Assembly (NCBI GenBank): GCA_963971405.1
Contig: OZ020486.1
Location: forward strand, 13,663,419-13,727,418
Length of the DNA: 64,000 nucleotides
DNA from: Psococerastis gibbosa
Taxonomy: Eukaryota; Arthropoda; Insecta; Psocodea; Psocidae
Direction: 5' to 3'
Shown one piece after another: positions 46,203 to 57,000 of the stretch. The translations under genes were made by a program, and so were the position numbers. Under the pieces are notes generated by a model, which was not told the DNA's origin, made no database searches, and worked only from the letters and a program-made list of their open reading frames with translations. The stretch's first letter is position 1, and every line of letters starts with the position of its first letter.

Positions 46203-49200
46203 GTAAGTTAACTGTTACCATGTAGAGTTGGAGTAATAACCTATAACCTATAAGACTTTTGGGTCAATATTTACGCATTAGCCACGGAACTATCCAATGG
46301 AAAGGCGAGGTGGAAAGTTACCCGTCGAAGATGTCAGTGGTAGCTTGGCAAAGGAGGTTTCGAGAGAGGTGCAAAAGACCAAAGCTCACCCCGAGCTGCA
46401 GCACCGAGGAAGAAGTTATAGGTAGCCTACCATTCTGCCATGTTTTTTGGTAAAAATTTAACAAACGATCCATGCCTCAATTTTTGACAAGAACAATAAT
46501 GATAATCGAGATTTTTTTATATAATCGGTCAGTTGATTGTTAGAAATCATTAGATCATTTTTTATCGCAAATCTATCCATGTTTTGAAATACCTTATGCG
46601 CATGTGGATTGTCCATAAATCTTTCTTCTAATGAAATTTTTTTTCTAAATTCTCCCCCCGCACACCTCATGACTTACCAAATCTTTGATAAATCTAAATA
46701 TTTTGTTTAAAAAATTGTTTCAGTTGTCAGGGTGCGTAGTGATTGGAGTAGGGGTTTGGTTACGACTCGCCTACTCCCAGTACACGACGCTGTTGCCACA
46801 GCATCAGTTCCTAAACGTCGACTCCTTGGCTGGCTTCTTCGGAGTCGTCATGTTCTTAATCGCATTTTTCGGCTGCTGCGGAAGCTGGTTCGAAAATCGC
46901 TGTTTGCTCATCACGGTGAGTTTTAGATTGGTTTACAGTTGTAGATTAAAAATAACAATATATTATGATAAAACTATTTAACAAATCAACAAAACTTTTA
47001 AACCCACATCTGACCTGGTTGTTAGAGACTAGACTGTAGGTGATGACTCTTCGATTTTCTACGAATGGAGGGCAAGTCAGGACATACCTGTAGCCAACCC
47101 AGACCGCCCTATAGGCGTGCAAGTCTCTACTTGCGTATGTTCTAGGCACTTATCCCAAAAGGCATTTCCATGACTACCGGTCGTCTACCGTGAATGGTTG
47201 AACGATGGAAAATGTAGTAGTAGTACGGTTGGACACAGTCCCAGGCCACGGTGTGGGCCCATAGGACAGGGGACCTCCTGATTATAGTGGATTCCGAACC
47301 ACCTGGGAAACACAGTCAAGTCACACGATTAGTTCGGAGGTGACCAGGACAAGTCCTACCATGTTTCCCTACCGGCACTGTGCACACTACCAAGTTATCT
47401 GCCTCTTTGAACCTGCTCTGGTCCGCTGGATTCAACTTGGTAAGGCGGCCGGCCGACGATGGGAAATACTCTAGCCTGTATTCGGTACCTGCAAAATTAT
47501 AATGAATAATGGTAAATGCCTGATTTGCCTAATTAAATTCTCCTTCTATATATGTTAGGCTACGGAATTCTCGACCACCTCTCGTATATATATGGTTGAG
47601 AACGCGTTAAAGTCATTATCTACCTATTTAATTATGACTCCAACTTTCACCCGAAAGGTTGTTGGTTCGAGTCCCACACTTGCTACATTTTCTGGCCATG
47701 CTTCGGAGGGCATGTAAAGGGTTTTCCTAGTTGAGTGTAAGAGAGGGCTGTATAGCCCTAACCCCGCTAGGTTAGCTTAGTAATAGAAGAAATAAGTCTA
47801 AATATATTCTTATTGAAGGTACTTGCATTTTAGTTGCTTCTGTTTGTTATCCTTTGAACCGCTTTTCAGGGACTATATACTGTATATAGGACACCCCATC
47901 ACTATTTGTTTAAAAAATTATATTTCATATGGCGCATATTCCACCGGCGTCAATAGTTCACTATTGACGTGTTTGATTGGTAGCAGACATTTTTACACTG
48001 TCTTTAATGTCTCCTACCACGTCAAACACGTCAACAGTGAATTATTGACGTCGGTGGAATAAGCGCCATAGGAAATATCTATTGTAAAACTATCATTGAG
48101 GATCAGATTGATGAAAATTAATGCTCCTCTACTTTGTAATATAGATACTGTATATGGGGCCGTCACAATCAACGATTGGTCACGGTTACAGAAGACGTGG
48201 AACATTGAGGGATTTTTAAAACATATTTTTATTATTGTATAAATATTATATAAATAAATTTGTCCTGGTTTCATTAAGATCGCATTATTAGAATAATGAA
48301 AATGCCTGGAACATTTCTTCTGCCTACTGAATTCTCAATTATATCTATACCAATACAGTCGATATTTCCAGTGAAATTTGATCACGCCTACAATAATTAA
48401 GGGTTTTCCTCTGATTGTACTTTATACTTAAATGCACTCCGTCTATTTAGTCTAAATTGTTAGCACTGTTAATTAGTCAGGTTTGTTCCTTATTTTCAGT
48501 ATTTTTCACTGGTGATCTTCATGTTTCTCATTGAATTCCTATGCGCTACATTAGCGTTCACATTCCGAGAAAATCTCGCCTTCACACTGCGTGAGGAGCT
48601 CAAATATGGCATAGAAATGCACTATGCCCCTCACAAAAACAACAGTCTGCACACGCTATGGAATCAAATTCAGACACAATATCACTGTTGTGGAGTTACA
48701 GACTACCAAGATTGGTGAGTTTTGACAACAACATTCGTTGCACGATGTATACCAATTTAACTTATTCCCGGAGATAAAAATGCAAACAAAAGATTTTCAG
48801 AACGGAAAGTGCTATTCTAAAATTGTTTATTTCCGCTTTTAACCGCGGTAATAAGTTAAATTGATACCCTTACGACTGAACGTTATTAAGAATTTAAATT
48901 TGGTTTTCTACCTAGGCCTACTATATTTGCTTTTCTGTCAAGAATATACTTAATCAAACTACGAAGTAAATCAAGTAATATTACTGGTATTTAGATTTTG
49001 TCAACGATGTCAACGACAGATTCTGATGTTGACGAAGCTTTTGGAAGTTTTTTTTTCGATCGACTACAATTTCAGGATTCTACTGTATCCTGTATCATCA
49101 TATAAATTATATTGACAAAAGGTTTGTTGCAAAAAAATAGTACATTAGTGCAAATAGTAGTAGGTAAATTTTTCCTGGTGGTTTGATAAACATGCAGAAA

Positions 49201-51111
49201 ATGTACTTGTATTATTAAGTATTCGATTCGCCATTGGAACCGCCAACCATTGGAGATCAGGGCAGCTAGTTCACTCAGTAGCTTTAAGAAAATAATTAAA
49301 CAGTAAATCTTAGATATCGCTTAGTCTCTCTCCGGTCCTGTAATGGTGATGACAATGGATCCCCCCCCCTATACCTTTTATCCTTCTTTTTTCACTACTC
49401 CTCTGTTTCCTTCTTCTCTATTTAATTTTAATTAATTTATAATAGTCTACAATGTTTTTTTTAGTTTTTAAGGTTAGCATGAAAACAAGACTTTATAGTC
49501 TTATTGTTCGCCTTTTGTTTGCAATAAAGTCGTTTTTTCATTTCATTTCATTTCATTTCATTTCATTTCATTTCATTTCATTTCGTTTCATTTCATTTCG
49601 TTTCATTTCATTTCATTATATGGGGAGACATTAATAAAATTGTACATTTTCTGATAATTATTATCTACTATTGTACAATTATTGTTTCATTAATCAGCTT
49701 ATGCCTATGGAAACATGTCACTACAAGACTAGTAAGATGTCTTATTGTAGACTGTTTGACTGATACAATAATATGATATAATAATTACAGCATTATATCT
49801 AAAATATCAAACAATACATTAATTGGTGGCAGGGGGCCCAAAAGGATTAACCCGTGCTGGGGCCCCCTGTTAATTTAAAGCAGTTTGGGATATTACAATA
49901 ATATTATATTATATTTAAAAAAATGGCTATAATAAGGATGGTGGTATGATTTCTGTTTAAGGTACGATGTCCAAGCGTGGCAAGGCAAGAAATTTGTACC
50001 TGATTCCTGTTGCCTACCTGAGAAATTTGCTGTGAAGTGTGGCAGGAGCCTTAATCCAGACAATTGGTACACATTAGGATGTGCAGATCAAGTTCACATG
50101 TGGTTTGTTGAACGGTTACATATAGCTGGGGCTGTTGGACTCGTAGTTGCCTTTTTACAGGTAGGCACGAATGGCACGAATAATAATGGCGGATTCTAAT
50201 ATGCTCCCTATAACGTTACTATTCACTTGTGTAGCCTACCCAATCACTCATATTCTTCTTCATCGCAACAAATGTCCGATTCGACAAATTGCCCCATAAA
50301 CTGTCAGCGTGCCCCCAAACGCCATTTTTTTTTACTTAATTATTAAATGGATTTCATAATATAATATATTTTTTAATTTTAATTATATTGTTCCCTCTAT
50401 GATGCAGTTTACGATGTTCTCGTGTCGAAGCAAATGTCCAATCCAGTGAGTTCATCTTTTACTTACAAATCGATGCAACGAGAGTTTTTCTTTCGCTTAC
50501 TTTATAGTTAGAACGTCCTCATTTGTAACATGGGCTTGGCAAAGTATACGTAGCATGCGACGATAGCACCACACCTGAAATGCTTCGAGGTCCTTTAGTT
50601 GTTTCTTACTTACCTTACCTTAGGTATACACCACGTTTCACATCAGTACAGGGCAATGCTCCAACTTCACCATTCATTTCCTTCATTTCCTTAACACGAT
50701 TAATTCGGAGGTGACCACGACTCGACACGCACTTAGAATAACTGGTAGTCTCGTTTGCTGCAGTTTGGAACAGGCTCTGTTCTCATGGATTCAACTAGTT
50801 ATGGTCGTTGGCGCCATAAAAGAATGAATGGCGATGGGCCAGTGAATCTGAATTAAGTAGTATTTGAACCGCACTCTGCCTTTCCGGGCCAAGGATGAAA
50901 TGGAAGGAAATCGTCTTTATTTTCCATTTGGGCGAATCTCTCTATAGATTTACGCCTAGCCGTGAATCTCAATGATTCCATTCATGGCTCCCCTTAAACT
51001 GATATTATCTTGTTACAGCTTTTTGGTCTCCTGTCATCAATGCTACTTTTCTGCACTGTCAATCACCGCAGAAGTTCTCCTACTTATAAATCATACAGTC
51101 CTGCATCATAA
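46140..51111 (+). CDS. Tsp5D: Tetraspanin, Tsp5D/TSPAN9-like, 5 exons, complete
   Basis: A four-pass plasma-membrane scaffold that organises partner proteins into microdomains. Exons 46140-46202, 46724-46915, 48500-48714, 49962-50160 and 51019-51111, all GT-AG with matching phases, encode 253 aa. The N terminus MGRSGYTCVRHIFC leads into TM1 (LSGCVVIGVGVWLRL), TM2 (AGFFGVVMFLIAFFGCCGSW), TM3 (YFSLVIFMFLIEFLC) and a large loop with the hallmark HCCGV, then DSCCLP, VKCGRS and LGCAD: six cysteines for disulfides. TM4 (AGAVGLVVAFLQLFGLLSS) precedes a short tail ending KSYSPAS. Length is usual for the family. The N terminus, the YATLLPQH-like loop and the tail point to the insect Tsp5D group from recall rather than from a search. 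Confidence 0.95.
46724..46915 (+). CDS. Tsp5D: Tetraspanin exon 2
   Basis: Completes TM1, the small loop (YTTLLPQHQF) and TM2 with GCCGSW. Acceptor TTTCAG, donor GTGAGT, phase 0 at both ends. Confidence 0.95.
47225..47450 (+). repeat. Repeat B, partial copy
   Basis: Contains GTGGATTCCGAACCACCTGG, GGAGGTGACCAGGAC and GGATTCAACTTGGTAAGGC, in tetraspanin intron 2. Confidence 0.5.
47637..47795 (+). repeat. SINE family A, 5'-truncated
   Basis: Starts at the tRNA-like ACTTTCACCCGAAAGGTT with B box GGTTCGAGTCCCACA, then the shared body and the TTAGTAATAGAAG tail. Confidence 0.6.
47931..48067. mobile_element. Perfectly folding hairpin MITE, 137 bp
   Basis: Two arms of about 62 nt, roughly 90 % complementary: left GGCGCATATTCCACCGGCGT, right the complement of GGCGCTTATTCCACCGACGT. 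The inner GACGTGGTAGGAGACATT also occurs in the arms of the MITE at 10184-10579, so the two families are related. Lies in tetraspanin intron 2. Confidence 0.7.
48500..48714 (+). CDS. Tsp5D: Tetraspanin exon 3
   Basis: TM3 and the start of the large extracellular loop up to the CCG motif (QYHCCGVTDYQD). Acceptor TTTTCAG, donor GTGAGT, phase 2 out. Confidence 0.95.
49472..49616 (+). repeat. Retroposon 3' end with (TTTCA)n tail
   Basis: GGTTAGCATGAAAACAAGAC, then GCAATAAAGTCG and a tandem TTTCA/TTTCG pentamer tract. The same unit and shorter tail recur at 57584-57668, suggesting a retroposon that ends in a pentamer repeat. Confidence 0.55.
49962..50160 (+). CDS. Tsp5D: Tetraspanin exon 4
   Basis: Rest of the loop with DSCCLPEKF, KCGRSLNPDNW and GCADQVHMW, then TM4 to AFLQ. 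Acceptor TTTAAG, donor GTAGGC, phase 0 out. Confidence 0.95.
50690..50815 (+). repeat. Repeat B, partial copy
   Basis: Blocks AATTCGGAGGTGACCACGAC and GGATTCAACTAGTTATGGTC match the 3' half of the repeat. It lies in tetraspanin intron 4. Confidence 0.45.
51019..51111 (+). CDS. Tsp5D: Tetraspanin exon 5 (stop codon)
   Basis: End of TM4 (LFGLLSSMLLFCTV) and a basic, tyrosine-containing cytoplasmic tail NHRRSSPTYKSYSPAS. Acceptor GTTACAG. No canonical AATAAA was seen soon after. Confidence 0.93.
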   Translation, partial: LFGLLSSMLLFCTVNHRRSSPTYKSYSPAS

Positions 51112-52366
51112 CTGAAATTGTTTTTGTATTTTGGAATCTCAAATTCTATCTGATTACTTATTTATGAGACTGTATAATAATTGTAGTGCATATGCCAATT
51201 TATAAAGGAAAAAAAAGATTTAAAATGCAATATATTTATATTTGGAATAGAAAAAATATTCTTTAAAATCTTTGCTATGGCGGATAATATCTTCTATTAT
51301 GATAACTTATGTATATTGGACCCATATTGGGTTTACCGGTATTAACACTGTTTTCACATTCAATTTTTCTTAACTTAGGCTACAACAAAGTATTGTACAT
51401 AACAGAAAAATACAATGTGATTTTAAACTTGTTCTATTCTGGGTATTATTTGCATCCCTTATATTCGCCTGCAACAATTACATAAATGCTTCCTTTTCTT
51501 TGCTTCGAATATAATTTTGAGCAAGTAATACGTATAAAATGTAAAGTAGGCTAAGTACCGGTACTTATTTTTATTTTTAAGTTGACTTTGGCGTTGCTCA
51601 TCAAATGAAAATCAATCTTACTATTGCATGGAAAAGATAAACTACGATAGATTATAAGGTAAGGTGCTGTTTGACCAGGAATTATAAGTCAGCGAACTCT
51701 GGGATTATGTTTAATTTCAAAACAAGCTTTTACCATGTACACTGCGACATTTCTATCTTTTTCATTACTAGAGACTCGATTTAACTATAGAGAGCAATAA
51801 TTTTGGTGAATATTAGCCTATGTTAAATTAGAGTAGATTAAGGAACTGATAGACATAGAAATTCTGTGGTTGGCAGACTTCTTAATTCTGTTGATTATAA
51901 GGTTTTTTTTATGCAATTGGCTGGAGTAGGTTTAAGTAATGACAATTTCGTGTAGTCCAGTAAATTTTTAAGAAAAACAGTCCTATTCAAAAAAGTTCAG
52001 TTGAGTTCAATTTTTTTTCATTTTTTGTGTTTTTGGGGGAGCTGAATTGGGTTTCCCACCAAAAGGAATAATGTCAAACATTTAAAAACAAAATAAGAAA
52101 TCACGCATCTGTGGTTTTCTGGTTATAGCTAAAAAATTATTAATTTTTACGAAACCATTGTCGCTTTCAAATTCAAGGCCTTAAAATTTGCTACAAATCT
52201 ATTATATTACTGAAGTTTCTTTCTGAGACCAATCGCGTGACCGTATGAGGAATCTCCAAAATAGCTCTGTTCACATGCGTCCCCCAAATGTATTTTACTC
52301 CCCCTGAGACTAGTGTCATAAATGGATAAAGAATGTTAGCTTTTAGTATATTTACATATTTTGATG
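51112..52366. other. Downstream of tetraspanin; 3' UTR and intergenic
   Basis: AT-rich, no coding signal on either strand. The tetraspanin 3' UTR must begin here but its end cannot be placed. Confidence 0.4.
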
Positions 52367-53243
52367 CCTTTAAACCAAAAAATTCGAGATTTCACAAAAC
52401 TGTGCGTCGACGATTCAATGCGGCGGCTTTTGGCTTTGTTTCGGTGTAAACTGTGCACTGTGAGGTTTCTCAGATCCGTTCTTCACCGTCTGGGTCGTGG
52501 TAGACATTTTTGCAACTCTACTCATTGTGCCTGCTTCTTTTGTCTTATTTTCGGTCTGGGTTGCCGCTGTCTTCGTATCTTGGGTTACTACAGGGATCGT
52601 TGTCAGCTTTCGTGCCAACCTAGCTACCTCCTTAATGCCTTTTTTAAGGTCCGCTTTCATAAGTGGATTAGTGGCCAGCCCGTCAATTTTGAGGATAAGC
52701 TCCATAACTAGTTCATTTCCTTCATGGACAACTTTCGCTTCATCATCACATTTGCGTTTAGTCGCTCTTCCTAACTCCTTACCCTCCAGCCACGCCTTTA
52801 GTCCTGGACCAGCCGAATTCGACCTCTCCCGTGTGGGTGAAACCAATAATTTTGGTTTCCTTCTAAAAACATCAGACACACCGCCATCCGAGGCTTCATT
52901 TCCATCCATAGTCCCCCCAACGTTGCGCCGATGGCTTATACTTGTGTATGGCCAGATATGTATTCACAACACAGGTTCCAACTTGTTTTGAAACGTACAC
53001 TGGTTTTAAAACGTATTTTAATCCCTGAAACTGCTCTATATTGGTGAAAACTGTTCAAAGAAAGAAGTTTATCACACTTTTCTGTCCTACTAAACCAATT
53101 TTAACCGCACTGACAGATTAAATAGGCTTAAAGTCGCAAAAAGAGGCCCGTGACATTTACCGCATGTATCACCCCCTTTAAACCACAAAATTCGAGATTT
53201 CACAAAACTGTGCGTCGACGATTCAATGCGGCGGCTTTTGGCT
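52367..53243 (-). mobile_element. LINE 5' fragment with Gag-like ORF1, flanked by a 69-bp direct repeat
   Basis: The same ~69 bp (AATTCGAGATTTCACAAAAC through GACGATTCAATGCGGCGG) occurs at 52367-52435 and 53175-53243. Between them lies a minus-strand ORF. The layout suggests a LINE 5' region whose leader segment was duplicated or which is a tandem of two truncated copies. Confidence 0.55.
52415..52909 (-). pseudogene. Gag-like ORF1 N-terminal fragment
   Basis: 164 aa, charged and low in hydrophobics: KLLVSPTRERSNSAGP, then NELVMELILKIDGLATN, KKGIKEVARLARKL and a KTAATQTENK motif. ATQT-type motifs and this composition are typical of R1-group Gag N termini. It lacks the CCHC knuckles and is cut off by the direct repeat, whose first codons end the frame. 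Confidence 0.5.
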
Positions 53244-53379
53244 AGTCCAATGCCGTAACCAGCCGGCCAATTCGGCTCAAATTTTACATATGTATATATT
53301 TAGGACCAGTCGCAATAAGCATCTAACCCAATTTGGGCGCAAATTGTCCCCGAAAACATTTTAAAAAAATTATATTTAT

Positions 53380-53560
53380 TTTAAAGGTAAATCGCGTACA
53401 AACAATAAAATTTAACGAATTAACATCTTCAAATTGCCTCATTAAGTAACCTAATAGGTACTTGTCTCGAGTTACGACACGTCTCCGACCGCAAGGTGTG
53501 TAGAGACTCGCACGAATACAAGCACACCGGCAGGTAACCTTCCCACCGAAGTCGCACTAA
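53380..53560 (-). repeat. SINE-like repeat (family C)
   Basis: Body GAGTTACGACACGTCTCCGA (plus strand) and GTGTGTAGAGACTCGCACG match the family. The plus-strand left border is T/A-rich. Confidence 0.55.
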
Positions 53561-53981
53561 ATTTGTTTTCTTTGTACATGTGAAACGGCTTGTTCAACAA
53601 TCGTCAAAATTGTCAGGTACAGTAGTGTAGTTATAAATTTGTTCCAAAAATAACCAGTATTTTCAATTGCAACCATCATTTAAAGGCCTAACATATGTAA
53701 TAAAATATTTACCAAACTTGTACTATAATGCGCATGATTTTGAAGGATGAAAACGAGAAAAATTTTGAGGCAAACGGAACTTTCCACGAAAAAGTGCATA
53801 TTTACTGAACTAGTAGGTTTTAATTGAATCCGAGCTATTAATGAGTCTGTTATGATAGTTCTTGAGAATTTTCTAGTGTATGGTACTGTAGTTTGACTTC
53901 TCGGGCAAATATGCCTCTACAACCTTATGATTTCCACGTAAGATGTCCAAAGAATTATTACCCTAATTTGTCTTAATTTGG

Positions 53982-54065
53982 CTACAACCCTACAAGGGCT
54001 CCTCCAAAGCGACCTAAGGCAGCTGAAACTCTCCCTGAAGCAGTGACCAGCAACTGCCGTGGATA
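53982..54065 (-). CDS. Small secreted protein exon 4 (stop)
   Basis: 27 codons plus TAG after a strong acceptor TTTTTTCAG; glycine- and alanine-rich end GRFGGALVGL. Less certain than exons 1-3. Confidence 0.6.
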   Translation of the reverse strand, partial: YPRQLLVTASGRVSAALGRFGGALVGL

Positions 54066-57000
54066 CTGAAAAAACAAAAAACATTATTATTTTAGCAGAC
54101 CGTAATTTAAGAAAGAATAAATGCGGGGCTCATTTAAAACTTAATGTAAAATGTCTGCTCAAAGCCATTCACACGAATAGCAAAATAGAAAATTCAGGAA
54201 AGAGCGCATAGGCGAGAGAAACCTCATTAGTGTCAAGTGCGTCCGAAATGCTATGAATTGCAACAGAAAAAGCCTTAGAGGTGTACAATGTCAAATATCT
54301 CTATTGTAGAGCTGTCAAAAATATCACATCCCTCAAAAGAAATGCTCATCAAAATGTTGATACATAATAACAAAAATAATAATAAGAACCGGTCCGAGTT
54401 TACTCGAACATGCTTTCCAATTTATCAAAAGTAGTAGATAGAGAAAATGAGTAATTTCATGGTAAATAATTTTCCTATGGTTAAATTTCCGATATCTCGG
54501 CGGGGGGGGGGGGGGGGGTTGTCCACTTGACGTCACTGGAGGTGAGGTAAATTCTAGATAGGTCAGACAAACACATTACCACACAGCAATACTAGCAGGG
54601 CACGCAATGCATTTGAGCTTGAATTTTCTATCATTTTTTCAAAAAAAACATTTTTCTTTACAAAACCAAATGCTTTTCTGGGAAAGCAACCTGTCCGGTT
54701 TCGTTACTCAATTTAACACCTAAAACATGCCTGAAGATAGAAACCATCGATAGAAAGGTTTCGCAGAAAAATTATTTTTTAGTCATTTTTCATTAAAATT
54801 TAGTTATTTTTATTTTTTTTACCCCCAGAAGCAACCTATCAAGAGGCAAGCGACCCCCCGCATTTCGTTAATATTAATAACGACTACAATATATGTGAAT
54901 TTAAAAGAAATCGTTGGAGCCGTTTTTGAGAAATAATATTTTTAGACGTTTTTTGGAGTTTTTTGAGAATAAAACCCCCCCAAATTAAGTTGGCCCCAAA
55001 TAAAAAAAATTGTTCCGATGTATGATTTTTGCAAACCTACATGCAAAGTTTCATCAAAATTGACCGAGTAGTTTGCCCGGAAATCGACGCACAGGCAGAC
55101 AGGCATACGGACAGACAGAGCGACAGACAGACATTTCGTAAAAACCACTTTTCTGGGTTCCTGGGACCTCAAAACGTGTAAATCCGTTGAAATCTCGGAA
55201 TCGAAAATTTCGACCATCACAAAGCTTTCCTTATACTACGTATAAATTGGAAAGCAAAAATTCTTTATTTCCAAAAAAATACAATTATTAAATAAAATAC
55301 AATTAGGGCTCCCATGCCTTGATAGAGGCGTGCAGGATACGTCCTACAAAGTACAGTTCAACACTATTCTTCTATTACAGTCATGATATAATATTAGTTA
55401 AAGTTACATTGCCATTCGTATTTGGTTTATATGTATATATCAATGTAGTTTTTTTATGCTCGTAATTGGTCTTGCTAACTTATTGTAACTGCTAATGAAT
55501 CGGTTGTAATAGTAATATGATTTGTATAAGAATGAAACTGCTGTATGAGCCATTGTATATTTGGGTAAAATAAGACATCCGTTAATATTCATTCTCGTTG
55601 GAATATTCCTTGGCTGTGGTACCAAGGCTGGTAATATATGGTATATAAATAACTGTAGTATAGCTACCTGGCCGTGCCCAGGTTATAATTTGGGGGAGGG
55701 GGGGATCCAAATTTTTTTTACGTAATTCATTAATGAATTAATGGATAAATTCTTCAAACAATACAGGTCTACATACAAAAATTTATTTCGGGAGGGGGGG
55801 GGGGGTTCCGGACCCTATGGACCACCCCACAGGGCACGGCCATGACTGCGGAAGTATATTTTGAGACTTAAAATGAGGTAGCGTATGGTGCAGTCTGTGG
55901 CTTTTTGATATACCTAGATCTAACTGCAAATTTTTTGCTTATACCTAGGTATATACCTATAAAGGTCTGAGCCAGACTTGTGGTGCAGACCCCCACAGAG
56001 TCATACCATACTGTAACCGAGATTGGTAAATGGCTTTGTATAAATTTGCCATGGCATGGGGGGGGGGGGGCATAAACTTCTTTAATAAATAGAAGATTCC
56101 ATTTATGGCCTGTTTCGATAACCACAATTATTAACTGTCCAGTAGCCTATATTACTTCCCATTGACAGTACCTAGCGCACGTCCTTGCTGACCAGCTCGA
56201 TCTACGCACACTGCTGGCCTCGCACTCCTCAGTTGTTTACATCTGTACACCTACTCGGAAAAGATCATGTCTCTTGTCATTGTGTACCGTACCTCATGTC
56301 AACCCCCTTCTTCAGCACACTCTGAACTAGGGTTGCCAACTTTTTTTTCTCGAAATAAAGTACATCTGACTTTTGAGAAGGAAAATAAAGAGTACAGTAT
56401 TTAAAAAAAGAGTACTTAGTATATTTACTGTTAAATGAGTTAAAATCACGCCGAAAATACACTTTAACATTGTATTGTAAATCAGGGGGGTTCGAATTAC
56501 GAAAGCTACTAAAAGCCTCTTCACACTGCAAATCAAAATTTATGTAAATATATAGCCTAGCTCATTTCTAATTAAATTTATAAAAATCATAAAAAAACAT
56601 TTTGCTTCTTACATGTTTCAGAAAAAGAGTATTTTTGCGTACTCTAAATGACCTTCAGTTTGTAGAGTACACGTATGCATGAAAAAGAGTACAATACTCT
56701 GAAATAGAGTAAGTTGGCAACCCTACTATGAACAGAGTCTGGGGCAGGCAGCAATATGAGAGCGGAAGACCGCAGCGGCGAAGCTCCTACTCTAATCTAA
56801 TCAATACTAATCAAATTAAATTGCAATAAAATCAAAATTTTGGAACTTACGCTAGCAACATTTCCAACAAATTGTGAAGCAACTTCAGTCCCCCTGACAA
56901 TCAGACTGTTCACTGGTTCCAACCGATCGCCTACATTACCGTACTTATCTTCTTCTTTGAGACCATCGACGATGGGGGTTGGCTGAAATTTGAAATTATA

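Noticed and set aside
46259-46453. Plus-strand frame between tetraspanin exons 1 and 2, containing an internal ATG
   Set aside because: Exon 1 (46140-46202) joins exon 2 in phase and restores the family's TM1; including this frame would disrupt it.
54942-55220. Minus-strand open frames inside R870 copies (for example with LSVCRSVC-type cysteine runs)
   Set aside because: They are translations of the ACAG tract, differ between copies and have no conserved start or stop.
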